A DNA stretch of 64,000 bases from Archangiaceae bacterium (GTDB taxonomy: Bacteria; Myxococcota; Myxococcia; Myxococcales; Myxococcaceae). The stretch lies in the NCBI GenBank assembly GCA_016714225.1, contig JADJNS010000020.1, positions 62,001 through 126,000 on the forward strand, in the 5' to 3' direction. Shown here piece after piece: positions 26,701 to 34,946 of this stretch. The position numbers and the translations under genes were made by a program. Every line of letters begins with the position of its first letter. Within the stretch, counting starts at the first letter, position 1. Under the pieces are notes generated by a model. It did no database searches. It was given only the letters and a program-made list of their open reading frames with translations, and had not been told where the DNA came from.

Positions 26701-29084
26701 TGCTTGTCGACGCGGTAGCCGGTGAGAATCGCCGCAGCGTTGAGCGGGTCATCGACGGTCGGGTTGCCGATGACGTTCGAGTTGCCGGCGCGGTCGGTGA
26801 CCACGATGTCCCAGTCGTAGTCGGCCTCGGTGGTGGTGATGCCGGTGCTCAGCGTGACCGTCACGTTCTGACCGCTGAAGGCGACGTCGGCGGGGAAGGT
26901 GTTGAAGGCGGTGGTGCTCCCGTGAACGCGGACGAAGATGCCCGCGATGGTGGCCTGACTGTCGGCGCCTGCAAGGGTGAAGGTGACGCGCGGGGCCTGG
27001 GTCGCCAGCTCAGCGAGGTTGAGCTTCTTGTCCGGTGTGCCCTGCTCCTGCGGAAACGCGACGTTGGTGACGCTCGGCAGCACTCCGTCGACGAACAACG
27101 AGACGGGGTTCGAGGCCACCGTGGCGGAACCGGAGACCGCGACGACCTTGATGTCGTAGGTGCCCTCGGGGAAGGTGAAGCCGTTCTCGGGGCTGGTGGC
27201 GCCGGTCTTCATCACCCACCAACCGGCAGCGTTGTCGGGGCACGGGCTCGAGCCGGTCGGAGCGGGAGTCTGGTTGCTGCAGATGTCGAAGCGACCGCCG
27301 CTGGCGACGCTGCCGGTGAAGCTGAGGGTGCGCTGCACCCCGGCGACGGCGCGGTTCACGTCTTGCGCCGCGTTGAGCACCGCTGGAGGCATCGCGCCGG
27401 GAATCGGAGCGGTGATGTTCGGCGAGGTGGTGTTCACCGTCGCGACCACCTCGTCGTCATTGGTATTGCCGACGGGACCCACCTTGACGTGGAACGTGTA
27501 GGTACGATCGACGACGGGAACGTTCCAGCTCGCGACTCCAGACGCGTTGGTGTTGGCCACCACCGGATTGATACCGTCGATGGTCAGCGTCACCGGCTCG
27601 TTGACACAGTTCGAAGTCGCCTGGATGTTGTAGTTGCCACCGACGAGCTGGTTGGCGGTGATGAAGGCCGGCTTGGTGGCCGGACGAGTGAAGAGGATCG
27701 AGCAGGTGTTGGCCGGCAGCCCGACCGTGATCCCCTCGTCCTGCGAGTGGCCCACATTGCCGGCTTCGTCGATTGCTTCGGCGCGCACGATCTGACGGCC
27801 GAGCGGGAACGTACCCGCGTCACGTGCGAAGCCGCCGACGACAGGAACGAGGTCTTTGATCACGACGTCGCCACCATCGAGCTTCGAAACGAATTTGACG
27901 GAACCAGGCTCGCCGCCGACCACGGTGGCAGTGAGCGGCAACGTCTGCATGATGTAGGGGCTGCCGCCATCTGCAGTCGGAGAGGTCAGCACCACGATCG
28001 GCGGATCGAAGTCGACCGAGGCGTCGCGCTGCGCCGTGCAGCCATTTCCGGCATCATCGACCCCGTTGAAACTGACCTTGTAGGAAGTCGTTCCCGAATC
28101 GGGGATGTCGAAGTCTTGAGAGATGATCCCGTTGACCGGGACGCGCATACCCGACTTGAGGTCGACCATGCCGCCGTCGGCCAACGTGCCGGTGACGGAG
28201 AGCTCTCCGGTCGTCCCATTCTCGAGGGTCGCGATGGTGCGGAGCTGAAACCCAGGCCTGGTCGTATCTGCGTCGTCATTGGGTCCCAGCACCGCCTGAT
28301 TTGGAGCATCGAGCCCGCACGTCGGTGGCACACGGTCCACGGTTAGAACCACATTCGCCTCGGGATCATTCGGGGCGTCGTGGGTCTTCGAGGGGCAATT
28401 GATCTTGGCTTGCAGCGTAAAACTGCCGGTGGTCGGGTTTGAAAGCCCGGTCAGCGAGACGGTTGCCACGCCATTGACCACCGTGACGGGCCCACTGAGG
28501 TAGGTCTGCTGTGTTGCCCGATCGACGACGTCGACCCTGCACGCCGGATCTGTGGCGCGCACCGTCGTGATGAGCGCCGTAATCGGCGCCGTGGAGGCCT
28601 TAGGCAGCTCGGCCGCGGTGATGAGCTTGTCGTCGTTCGTGTCCTGCTGGAACTTGAACGAGGTCACGTCGGGGTCACCGGTGGTGGTGTCTTCGACGAG
28701 CACGGAGATGGTCTGGGTGCCCGAGCACACGCCACCGTCGCTCAGGCCGACGTTCTCGACGGTCGCCTTGAGCAGGTTGGTGCCGACGTCGAGCTGAACG
28801 CTGCTGAAGGTCGCCTTGTCGCCGTTGAGGGTGCCGCCGACGGGGTCCGAGAAGGTCCCTCCGCTCGACAGCTTGTGCGAGATGCTCGCCTTGGTGAGCG
28901 TGAGCGTGCCGCCGTCGCCCTTCGCGGTGATGGCGACGTTCACCGTCTGCGGCACCACGGCGCCGTCAGCCGGCGAATCGAAAGTGACCGTCAGATCGCC
29001 GCACGCCTCGGGGGTCGGGTCTGTCCCACACCGGCACCCGCCGAGCGCTGCCGCCATCGCTGCAACCACAAGTGCCCACCGCAT
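23763..29084 (-). CDS. Giant FG-GAP/Ig-like surface lipoprotein
   Basis: 1773 residues. The lipobox is LGGC (Cys17). Most of the length (about 30-1330) is a chain of bacterial Ig-like or cadherin-like beta sandwiches, with repeated DNTVPPTC-type linkers and CSI strands. A fibronectin III-like domain follows near 1300-1390. The last 350 residues carry FG-GAP/VCBS-like repeats with calcium-type DxDxDG loops (DVNADGFNELAI, DFNGDSANDLL, DLDGDSKRDFVV), as in alpha-integrin propellers. It is likely surface-exposed and adhesive. The start at 29084 has GAGGAG 8 bases upstream; an ATG at 29108 is less well placed. The end overlaps the precursor start. Confidence 0.88.
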   Translation of the reverse strand: MRWALVVAAMAAALGGCRCGTDPTPEACGDLTVTFDSPADGAVVPQTVNVAITAKGDGGTLTLTKASISHKLSSGGTFSDPVGGTLNGDKATFSSVQLDVGTNLLKATVENVGLSDGGVCSGTQTISVLVEDTTTGDPDVTSFKFQQDTNDDKLITAAELPKASTAPITALITTVRATDPACRVDVVDRATQQTYLSGPVTVVNGVATVSLTGLSNPTTGSFTLQAKINCPSKTHDAPNDPEANVVLTVDRVPPTCGLDAPNQAVLGPNDDADTTRPGFQLRTIATLENGTTGELSVTGTLADGGMVDLKSGMRVPVNGIISQDFDIPDSGTTSYKVSFNGVDDAGNGCTAQRDASVDFDPPIVVLTSPTADGGSPYIMQTLPLTATVVGGEPGSVKFVSKLDGGDVVIKDLVPVVGGFARDAGTFPLGRQIVRAEAIDEAGNVGHSQDEGITVGLPANTCSILFTRPATKPAFITANQLVGGNYNIQATSNCVNEPVTLTIDGINPVVANTNASGVASWNVPVVDRTYTFHVKVGPVGNTNDDEVVATVNTTSPNITAPIPGAMPPAVLNAAQDVNRAVAGVQRTLSFTGSVASGGRFDICSNQTPAPTGSSPCPDNAAGWWVMKTGATSPENGFTFPEGTYDIKVVAVSGSATVASNPVSLFVDGVLPSVTNVAFPQEQGTPDKKLNLAELATQAPRVTFTLAGADSQATIAGIFVRVHGSTTAFNTFPADVAFSGQNVTVTLSTGITTTEADYDWDIVVTDRAGNSNVIGNPTVDDPLNAAAILTGYRVDKQAPTCALLDPSGTLYGGPDDVDTATAGFQLRARASTSADVATVKFDLTGTATNTASPATSGGIAQNDFTVTDGTYTVTATCVDSSGNPAPPATKPSIVVDLTPPTCSITAPAAGGYSSFSIPTDITVNGAAGRPVTVRSSGQATPLGTLTVTGTSAAGTLSYPSGTQNITADVTDAAGNSCTTAPVAITVNAMGCSISFVSPVAGASGKAFINKSADTTPATPTSADFVVTGHSSNCMAGQAVTLFNATGSPTSLGTGTVNASGDVTINALLAEGGPYTLRLTINNGTGLLTSSDLANVVVDLTAPTVAAVTPTGTSLKFVAAGNPNIGSAGYVADVSPGAPADFNVTATTIAGAVGGTLRVLYQGTAVASADITTDPQSVAGLAAQLTHNTTGTFQIEVSDEAGNAIRPVDTTAVVDVIAPAAPTVAQSLGDPRAATVNLQWDPTYDDGSDSSSGAHAGYDIRWTTASVTAGNNLATSADYFDSTRAFVDSLVPHSASQIAKSVTVPPLNTYYIAVRAKDEVGNYSPYTAPAAVANPGTLVTLSNPTGTASQTFGNSIYVNGSIDGDAFDDVVAGNSSVNLVYVYFGSATFASQTACDAAGTSTASSTCQTIAHPNAVVEGFGTEIAVGNFGDTAAADIAVSALGFNASPYFGRTFLFFGGARPINTASYVEIRGEVSNTFFGRPFTVPDVNADGFNELAISAPASSGVPGAVFIFKGRSKTAWDALRDGTDTFVKSSKADWIIDGPSPSGANGNNFGQTRGIVPLGATADGGVAFTVAAAADRVNQVFAFSATELLAAAGGTVHNTPANAYQTLNVVANSPGGTASGLGTAAVGNLNFTGALALRDLVLTQPRNDRAFVFADGTPVTFPASPTLTINGVVGTSFGVALAAADFNGDSANDLLCTESSATPGAWALFNHGNTFESQAGTAFWFSKFYVGPTAGIRGLTAVVGDLDGDSKRDFVVGDRLSSPGKVVIWH

Positions 29085-29174
29085 GTGCGTCGCTCCTCGC
29101 ATCGTCATTTCCTCTCGAGGCTGGAGCCGATCGGACCTCCGGCCCCCTCGTGTACCCAGAGCTGCCGCCTACAT

Positions 29175-29474
29175 TCACACCAAATGCTCAAGGACCTGCT
29201 TCTCGACCAACATCGTCACGAACGCCAGGGTCTCTTCCGTACAGATCGACCGTTCGACGTCGAATTCTGCGACCAGCACGTCGATGATGCCCCCCACCGT
29301 CCGCTGGCCGTCGACCAGGTCCATGATCCGCTCGCCGACCTCCGACACCCCTTCCCCATCTTCGAAGGTGTGCCACCTGCCGTCCGCACTCGCCGCCGCC
29401 CATCTCCCACCGACGCGCTGAGCCCCCGTCTCCGGGTGAATCGCGAGCACGCTCGACAGGTTCACCGCCGCCAA
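29175..29474 (-). CDS. PqqD-family (RRE-like) protein, first gene of the peptide operon
   Basis: 99 residues. About 40-97 match the PqqD three-helix plus three-strand pattern: GVSEVGERIMDLVDGQRTVGG, then IIDVLVAEF, then TLAFVTMLVEKQVLEHLV. PqqD domains bind RiPP leader peptides and present them to modifying enzymes. Start is a TTG with AGAGG about 6 bases upstream; a GTG nine bases in is also possible. It sits 66 bases upstream of the giant lipoprotein ORF on the same strand and 110 bases below ctaB, so it probably heads the operon ending at 22153. Confidence 0.8.
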   Translation of the reverse strand: MAAVNLSSVLAIHPETGAQRVGGRWAAASADGRWHTFEDGEGVSEVGERIMDLVDGQRTVGGIIDVLVAEFDVERSICTEETLAFVTMLVEKQVLEHLV

Positions 29475-29583
29475 TGAAGACCTCTGCTACGAACTGTGGG
29501 TGCTGCCCCCCTACCGGCCCTGCGGGGCGGTTGATGTTCGTACTTGATGATCGCCGGTGCAGACAAGCACCGCGTGTACGCGG

Positions 29584-30477
29584 TTACCGAACCACCGCGT
29601 CGACACCCAACAACACGAAGAGCGCCATGAGGTAGAGGAGCGACGCGCCGAACAGCTTGCGAGCGTGTCGCGCCGTCTGCCCGAAGTACCCGCGCACGCC
29701 CACCGCCAGGAAGACCGTCGACAGCCCCACCGCACCGATGAAGTAGCCCAGCCCCGCGGCGCCGACGAAGTACGGGCTCGCCGCCACCGGCACCATCAGC
29801 ACCAGGTAGCCCACCGCGTGCCGCCAGGCCGTGCGGTCTCCGCGCTTGAGCGGCAGGCTGGTCAGCCCCGCGTTGCGGTACTCCTCTTTGCGGAACAGCG
29901 CGATGGCGATGAAGTGCGGCAGCTGCCACACGAACATGATCGCGAACAACGCCAGACCGCCCGCCGACACCTTGCCGGTCATCGCCGCCCAGCCCATCAG
30001 CGGAGGCAGCGCTCCGGGCAGCGCCCCGACCAGCATCGCCTGGTGCGTGCGCGCCTTGAGCGGAGTGTACGCCAGCACGTAGCTCACCAGCGCCAGCAGC
30101 CCGAGCGAGCCGCACACCGGCCCCGCGCCGATGAACAGCGCCGGCACCGAGGTGACGCTCAGCGCGAAGGCGAACAGCAGCGCGAACCCCGGCTCCATGC
30201 GCCCCGAAGGCAACGGCCGCAGCGCGGTGCGCGCCATGCGGAGATCCGACTCGCGCTCGAGGTAGCAGTTGAACGCGTTCGCCGCGCCCACCGTGCCCGC
30301 AGTGGCGAGCAGAGTCAGCAACCAGAGCGACAGCGGCATCTGCCGGCCCGACAGCCACATGCCGCCCGCACAGGTGAACAGCACCAGCGACGACAGCCGC
30401 GGCTTGGTGAGCGACAGCGCGTCGCGCATCACCTGCGAGGCTGACTTCGGCTCGACCTGATCGGCGACGACGCGCAT
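29584..30477 (-). CDS. ctaB: Protoheme IX farnesyltransferase (heme O synthase)
   Basis: 297 residues with about eight transmembrane helices. The prenyl-diphosphate motif is NCYLERESDLRMARTALRPLP (about residues 69-89, with the conserved N and D residues), and a second polar loop is YTPLKARTHQAMLVGALPGALPP. It farnesylates heme b to heme o for cytochrome oxidases. It is divergent from ctaA, so both probably share the 137-base region between them. No cytochrome oxidase subunit gene is in the window. Confidence 0.96.
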   Translation of the reverse strand: MRVVADQVEPKSASQVMRDALSLTKPRLSSLVLFTCAGGMWLSGRQMPLSLWLLTLLATAGTVGAANAFNCYLERESDLRMARTALRPLPSGRMEPGFALLFAFALSVTSVPALFIGAGPVCGSLGLLALVSYVLAYTPLKARTHQAMLVGALPGALPPLMGWAAMTGKVSAGGLALFAIMFVWQLPHFIAIALFRKEEYRNAGLTSLPLKRGDRTAWRHAVGYLVLMVPVAASPYFVGAAGLGYFIGAVGLSTVFLAVGVRGYFGQTARHARKLFGASLLYLMALFVLLGVDAVVR

Positions 30478-30614
30478 CGTTTGCGCCCCGCGCCTTAGTC
30501 ACAAGTACCGGTTTCGGCAAGCGGTGCGAGGCCCCTCAATCAGCCTTTCGAAAGCCTGCGATTGCTTCCGCTTGTTTGCCGCGCGGCGCCCCCTTGCGCT
30601 ACGAGCCCGCCTCG

Positions 30615-31520
30615 ATGTCACCCAGGCCCCTGCGCTGGTTCTCGGTCGGCACCTTGAGCGTGGTGCTGGCGGTCATCGTCTGGGGCGCCTACGTGCGCGC
30701 CTCGGGCGCCGGCGCGGGCTGCGGAGCCCACTGGCCGGTCTGCAACGGCAGCGTGGTGCCGCGCGACCCTTCGACCAAGACGCTCATCGAGTACACCCAC
30801 CGGCTCACCAGCGGCCTCTCGCTGCTGATGGTGGTGGCGCTCTACCTGCTCGCCCGCCGTGCCCACCCGAAGGGCCACACCGTGCGCAGCGCCGCCTTCG
30901 CCTCGCTGGTGCTGATGCTCGCCGAGGCCGCGCTGGGCGCCGGGCTGGTGCTGCTCGAGCTGGTCGCGCTCGACGCCTCGGCCCGCCGCGCGATGGCGAT
31001 GTCGCTGCACCTCACCAACACGTTTCTCCTGCTCGCCGCCCTCGGTACCTGTGCCTTTCACGCCTTCGCCGGCCCGGCCCGCGCGCGGCTGCGCGGGGGC
31101 GCGCTGGTGGTCTCGACCCTGGTCGGCTTCGTGGTGGTCGGCATCAGCGGCGCCGTGGCCGCTCTCGGCGACACGCTCTCGCAGCTCGGCGTTCACAATG
31201 CCTTCGTCGACCTGCTCATCGGCTTGCGCGTCTCGCACCCCCTGCTCGCCGGCACCGAAGGGGTGCTGGTGCTGCTCACCGCGCTGAGCGTCTGGCCGCG
31301 CGCGCGCTGGGCCGCCGCCGCGCTGGGCGGAGGGTTCGTGGTGCAGCTCGGGCTGGGAGCGCTCAACGTCGCCCTGCTCGCTCCAGTGCCGATGCAGCTG
31401 ATTCACCTGCTGGTCGCCGACGCGGTCTGGCTCGCGCTGGTGGTCACCGCGCGGGTCGCGCTGTGCGACCCGGTCGCCAACGCCGCCGCGCCCGTCGAGC
31501 CCGATCTCCGGCTCGCGTGA
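30615..31520 (+). CDS. ctaA: Heme A synthase
   Basis: 301 residues, eight transmembrane helices. Conserved haem-ligand histidines lie in EYTHRLTSG (about 59-67), SLHLTNTFLL, SHPLLAG and QLIHLLVAD. The extracellular loop after helix 1 has a Cys pair (GCGAHWPVCNG), as in Bacillus-type CtaA. It oxidises the C8 methyl of heme o to heme a. The start at 30615 gives a short N-terminus before helix 1. Its TGA overlaps the ATG of the next gene (TGATG arrangement), so that gene is coexpressed. Confidence 0.95.
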   Translation: MSPRPLRWFSVGTLSVVLAVIVWGAYVRASGAGAGCGAHWPVCNGSVVPRDPSTKTLIEYTHRLTSGLSLLMVVALYLLARRAHPKGHTVRSAAFASLVLMLAEAALGAGLVLLELVALDASARRAMAMSLHLTNTFLLLAALGTCAFHAFAGPARARLRGGALVVSTLVGFVVVGISGAVAALGDTLSQLGVHNAFVDLLIGLRVSHPLLAGTEGVLVLLTALSVWPRARWAAAALGGGFVVQLGLGALNVALLAPVPMQLIHLLVADAVWLALVVTARVALCDPVANAAAPVEPDLRLA

Positions 31521-32305
31521 TGGTGCGGCTCGACGGCCCGCTGGGCTCGCGGCTGCAAGACTCGGGGCACCCGGTCTCCGCTCCCGCCTGGAGCGCCCGG
31601 GTGCTGCGCTCGGCCCCCCAGGCGATCTCGGCCCTGCACCGCGAGTACGCCGCGCTCGGCTGCGACGTGCACCGCGCGAACACGTTTCGCTGTACCCGCC
31701 GCGCGTGCGGCGATGACTGGGCCGAGCTGGCGCGGCTGGCGGTGCAGCTCGCGCGCGCCGAGGCGAAGCCGGGGCAGCGGGTGGCCGGCTCGTTGGGCCC
31801 GCTCGAAGACTGCTACCGCCCCGACCTGGCTCCCGTCGATGCGTTCGACGAGCACCTCGAGGCCGCGCGGGTGGTGGCCGAGGGCGTCGACCTGCTCATC
31901 TGCGAGACGTTTCCCCACGCGGGCGAGGCGGTCGAGACCGTGCGCGCGGCGGTGGCGACCGGGCGAGAGACCTGGGTCTCGTTCACCGCCGGGCCCGATG
32001 CGACGTTGCTCACTGCGGCTCAGGTCGGCGCGGCAGCGCAGGCGTGCGTGACGGCCGGGGCGCGCGCGGTGCTGGTGAACTGCATCGCCGCCGAGCTGAC
32101 GTCGCCGTATGTGAGGGCGCTGGCGGGCTGCGGTGTTCCGTTCGGCGCGTACGCGAACACCGCGACGTGGAATGGGGCCGAGACCTCGGTGGCCCGCTAC
32201 GGCGAGCTCGCGGCCGAGTGGCGGGCCCTGGGCGCGAAGCTCATCGGCGGGTGCTGTGGCGCGAGCCCCGAGCACCTGCGCGCCGCGTGGGGCGACGCAC
32301 CCTGA
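31520..32305 (+). CDS. Homocysteine S-methyltransferase family protein
   Basis: 261 residues, a TIM-barrel. Zinc ligands are Cys in LVNCIA and the Cys pair in GGCCG, the family signature. It opens with VRLDGPLGSRLQDSG in place of the usual mGGxxtxL, and keeps DVHRANTF and GSLGP. Its natural donor could be S-methylmethionine or another methylated thiol. It is coupled to ctaA by overlapping stop and start codons, though no heme connection is known to me. The GTG just upstream at 31517 is an alternative start. Confidence 0.85.
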   Translation: MVRLDGPLGSRLQDSGHPVSAPAWSARVLRSAPQAISALHREYAALGCDVHRANTFRCTRRACGDDWAELARLAVQLARAEAKPGQRVAGSLGPLEDCYRPDLAPVDAFDEHLEAARVVAEGVDLLICETFPHAGEAVETVRAAVATGRETWVSFTAGPDATLLTAAQVGAAAQACVTAGARAVLVNCIAAELTSPYVRALAGCGVPFGAYANTATWNGAETSVARYGELAAEWRALGAKLIGGCCGASPEHLRAAWGDAP

Positions 32306-32333
32306 GAGCTCAGCCCTGTGCCGGACGGGCGGC

Positions 32334-34724
32334 TCAGCCGCCGCCGCGGAGCTCGGCCGCGCACTCGCCCTTGGGCGCGACCTCGAGGTACTTCTTGGTG
32401 AGGTCCTTGATGCGGTCGCCGTCTTTCGCGTCGCCGCCCTTCTTCAGGAACTTCACGAAGTGGCAGAGGGCGGCGTCGTTGTCGCCGTCGGCGTTGAGCG
32501 CCTTCTCGTAGTTGCCGCGGGCGGCGCCCTTGTCGTTCTTGGCTTCGTACAGCGCGGCGAGCTCGTCGTAGACGCGCGAGGCGACGCCCGCGTTGCCGAA
32601 GCTCTGGGCGCCGGCGAAGCCGAGGTTCTCGATCGCCTTGTCGGGGGCCTTCTTCTCGTCCCGGTAGATTTTCCCCAGCATGTAGAACGCCTCGGGGTTG
32701 CGCTGCTTGGTCTCGGGGTTGCGGGCCGGGGCAGTGGCCTTCTCGAGCACCGTGACCGCCTCGTCGATCTTCTTCTCTTTGTAGAGCACCGACCCGAGCA
32801 TGGTCTGCAGCTTGATGTTGTCGGGGAAGGTCGAGAGCGACTTGCGCAGCTCGGCCTCGGCGTCTTTCTCGGCGCCCTCTTTGGCCATCAGCACCTTGCC
32901 GAGCTCGATGCGGTAGTGCACGCGGGTGGCGCTCATCGCGATCGCCTTGCGAATCTCGTTCGCCGAGTCGTCGAGGCGGCCCTCGAAGAACAGCCGCTTG
33001 CCCTTCACCAGGAACAGCTCGGGGTTGTTCTTGTCGAGGTTGAAGCCGGCGGTCTCGGCGGTGCTCACGGCCGCGCGGTTCTTGTCTTTGTCGGTGCCGA
33101 CCTCGGTGCCGTCTTTCAGCTTCTTCTGGAACTCGGGGTCTTGGTACAGCGGCAGGTCGATCGCCACGCGCGCGATGAGCAGCGACTTGATGACGTAGGC
33201 CAGCGCCTGCTGGCGCGGCGATGCGGGCGGCTGGGCGTCGATGACGTCTTTGAGCGCCTTGGCCTGCGAGATGTAGCCGCCTGCCGGCTCGGGCTGATCG
33301 AGCACCAGCATCGCGGTGCCGAGAATCGAGTCGACGTGGTTGCGCTCGAAGCGCTTGGCGGTCTCGAAGTTCTGCAGCGCCTCGCGGTCGAGGCCGCGGC
33401 GGCGGTTCAGGTTGCCGAACGCGGCATACACGCGGGCGTCGTCTTGGTTGATCTGCTGGGCCTTCTCGATCGCCTCGCGCGAGCCCTCGAGATCACCCTC
33501 GTTCATCATGATGATGCCCTGGGTGAGGTAGAGCTGGCCCGAGCGGCCGTTGGTCTCTTCGATGCGCTTCTTGATCTTCTCGAGCGCGTCTTTGCTGTTG
33601 CCCGAATAGAACGGAATCAGGCTCTCTGCGGCGTAGAGCCACACCGAGCGATCGCCGGTCTTGAGGCCCAGCGCGAGGTGCTCTTCGGCGGCCTTGCGGT
33701 CTTCGTCGCCGCCGCCGTGCTCGCCCCAGCGAATGGCGTGGGCGTAGGCGAGCATGCCGTGAGCGGCCACCGAGTCGGAGACCGCCTCGAGCGCGCTGTC
33801 GGCTTCTGCGATCGCCTTCTTGTACGAGTCGTAGCCGTCGTGCTTCAGCTCGCCTGCCGCGGCGCGCAGCGCCTTGCCCGCCTTGGCTTTCTTCTCGGCG
33901 TCCCACTTGCGCCAGAACGCGAAGCCACCGCCGCCGACCAACGCAATCAGCAGGAGCGCGATGGTGACGGTGGGCGAGCCGCCCTTCTTCCCCCCGCGGC
34001 GGCGGGGAACCTCGGAGAGCTCGCTGCTCGCCTCGTAGGTACCCGACTGGCTGTCTTCGGGCGGCACGTAGGCGGGGCGGCGCTGCGAAGGCCGCGGGCG
34101 CGGAACCTGACCCTGAGCGGTGCTCGCGGCGGGCGGCTGCCCCACCACGGAGGGACCCGCGGAGGTCTGCAGGGTGCCGGGCGGCACGGTGGGCGGGCGG
34201 CGCTGCGCCTGGCCCTGGGCCTGCGAAGCTCCGTTGGCACCGTTGCCGTTGGCGACGGGCTGCAGCACGGGCGGCGCGGCGACCGGCGCCGCCTTCACCG
34301 GCAGCGGCACGTTGTGCTGCTTGAACAGCTCGAGGGTGTCGGCGTCGGTGGGGTCGAGCTCGTACGCCTTGATGAGGTTCGACTTACCGTTCTCGCCTTC
34401 GCCGGTCTTGATCTGCAACGAGCCCATCAGCCGGAGCGCGCCCTTGTCCTTCGGGGCGACTGCCAGGGCGCTGTTGAGCTCTTCGACCGCTTTCTTCTCT
34501 TTGCCCTGGTCGGCGTAGACGCGGGCGAGCAACACCCGCGGGTCAGCGTTGTTGGGGTGCGCTTTGACGCCCTTCTTGCACACCACCATCGCTTCCATGA
34601 ATCGGCCCATGCCGAGGTACGCCTCGGCGAGCGGGCGGTATGCCTCGGAAGAAGGGTCGGTCGCGAAGGCGTGTTCGAGCTTCGCGAGCTCCGCCGGGCT
34701 CAGCGTTTTTTGAGGTCCAGGCAT
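32334..34724 (-). CDS. Membrane-anchored TPR protein
   Basis: 796 residues. About 1-125 are TPR repeats (GRFMEAMVVCKKGVKAHPNN). A Pro/Gln/Ala-rich linker runs to about 250, then a single transmembrane helix (VTIALLLIALVGGGGFAF) near 265. The remaining 530 residues are a long TPR array with PEAF, SLQIKT and AHGMLAYAHAI-type helices. So a cytoplasmic TPR head and a second, probably periplasmic, array are joined across the membrane; the topology is inferred. The start at 34724 avoids a run of unlikely residues. No partner is indicated. Confidence 0.85.
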   Translation of the reverse strand: MPGPQKTLSPAELAKLEHAFATDPSSEAYRPLAEAYLGMGRFMEAMVVCKKGVKAHPNNADPRVLLARVYADQGKEKKAVEELNSALAVAPKDKGALRLMGSLQIKTGEGENGKSNLIKAYELDPTDADTLELFKQHNVPLPVKAAPVAAPPVLQPVANGNGANGASQAQGQAQRRPPTVPPGTLQTSAGPSVVGQPPAASTAQGQVPRPRPSQRRPAYVPPEDSQSGTYEASSELSEVPRRRGGKKGGSPTVTIALLLIALVGGGGFAFWRKWDAEKKAKAGKALRAAAGELKHDGYDSYKKAIAEADSALEAVSDSVAAHGMLAYAHAIRWGEHGGGDEDRKAAEEHLALGLKTGDRSVWLYAAESLIPFYSGNSKDALEKIKKRIEETNGRSGQLYLTQGIIMMNEGDLEGSREAIEKAQQINQDDARVYAAFGNLNRRRGLDREALQNFETAKRFERNHVDSILGTAMLVLDQPEPAGGYISQAKALKDVIDAQPPASPRQQALAYVIKSLLIARVAIDLPLYQDPEFQKKLKDGTEVGTDKDKNRAAVSTAETAGFNLDKNNPELFLVKGKRLFFEGRLDDSANEIRKAIAMSATRVHYRIELGKVLMAKEGAEKDAEAELRKSLSTFPDNIKLQTMLGSVLYKEKKIDEAVTVLEKATAPARNPETKQRNPEAFYMLGKIYRDEKKAPDKAIENLGFAGAQSFGNAGVASRVYDELAALYEAKNDKGAARGNYEKALNADGDNDAALCHFVKFLKKGGDAKDGDRIKDLTKKYLEVAPKGECAAELRGGG

Positions 34725-34776
34725 CAGGAAAGACGAGATTCTATGGCACCCCGGGCTCCATGGGGTCAATTGACAT

Positions 34777-34806
34777 TTGACACATGCGACGGCGCTCCGG
34801 TATTTG
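34777..34806 (+). promoter_or_regulatory. Probable sigma-70 promoter for tRNA-Ala
   Basis: TTGACA at 34777-34782, an 18-base spacer, and TATTTG at 34801-34806, about 35 bases before the tRNA. A second TTGACA sits at 34770. The minus-10 is weak, so this is a moderate call. Confidence 0.45.
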
Positions 34807-34840
34807 CCCCGCGCGTCTCGAAGTTGTGGCGGCGTCTCAC

Positions 34841-34913
<73 letters not shown>

Positions 34914-34946
34914 CAGTGCCGCCGCAACTCGAGACGGTTTTCTCCT

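Noticed and set aside
24285..28346. 1353-codon plus-strand frame opposite the giant lipoprotein gene
   Set aside because: Its composition is Arg/Gly/Val/His-rich with no domain, and it mirrors the third-position GC of the minus-strand gene. The minus strand has a lipobox, Ig-like and FG-GAP repeats.
29475..29583. Possible second precursor peptide between ctaB and the PqqD-like gene
   Set aside because: None of the three minus-strand frames has a start with a ribosome site, and none shows cysteines or a leader motif.
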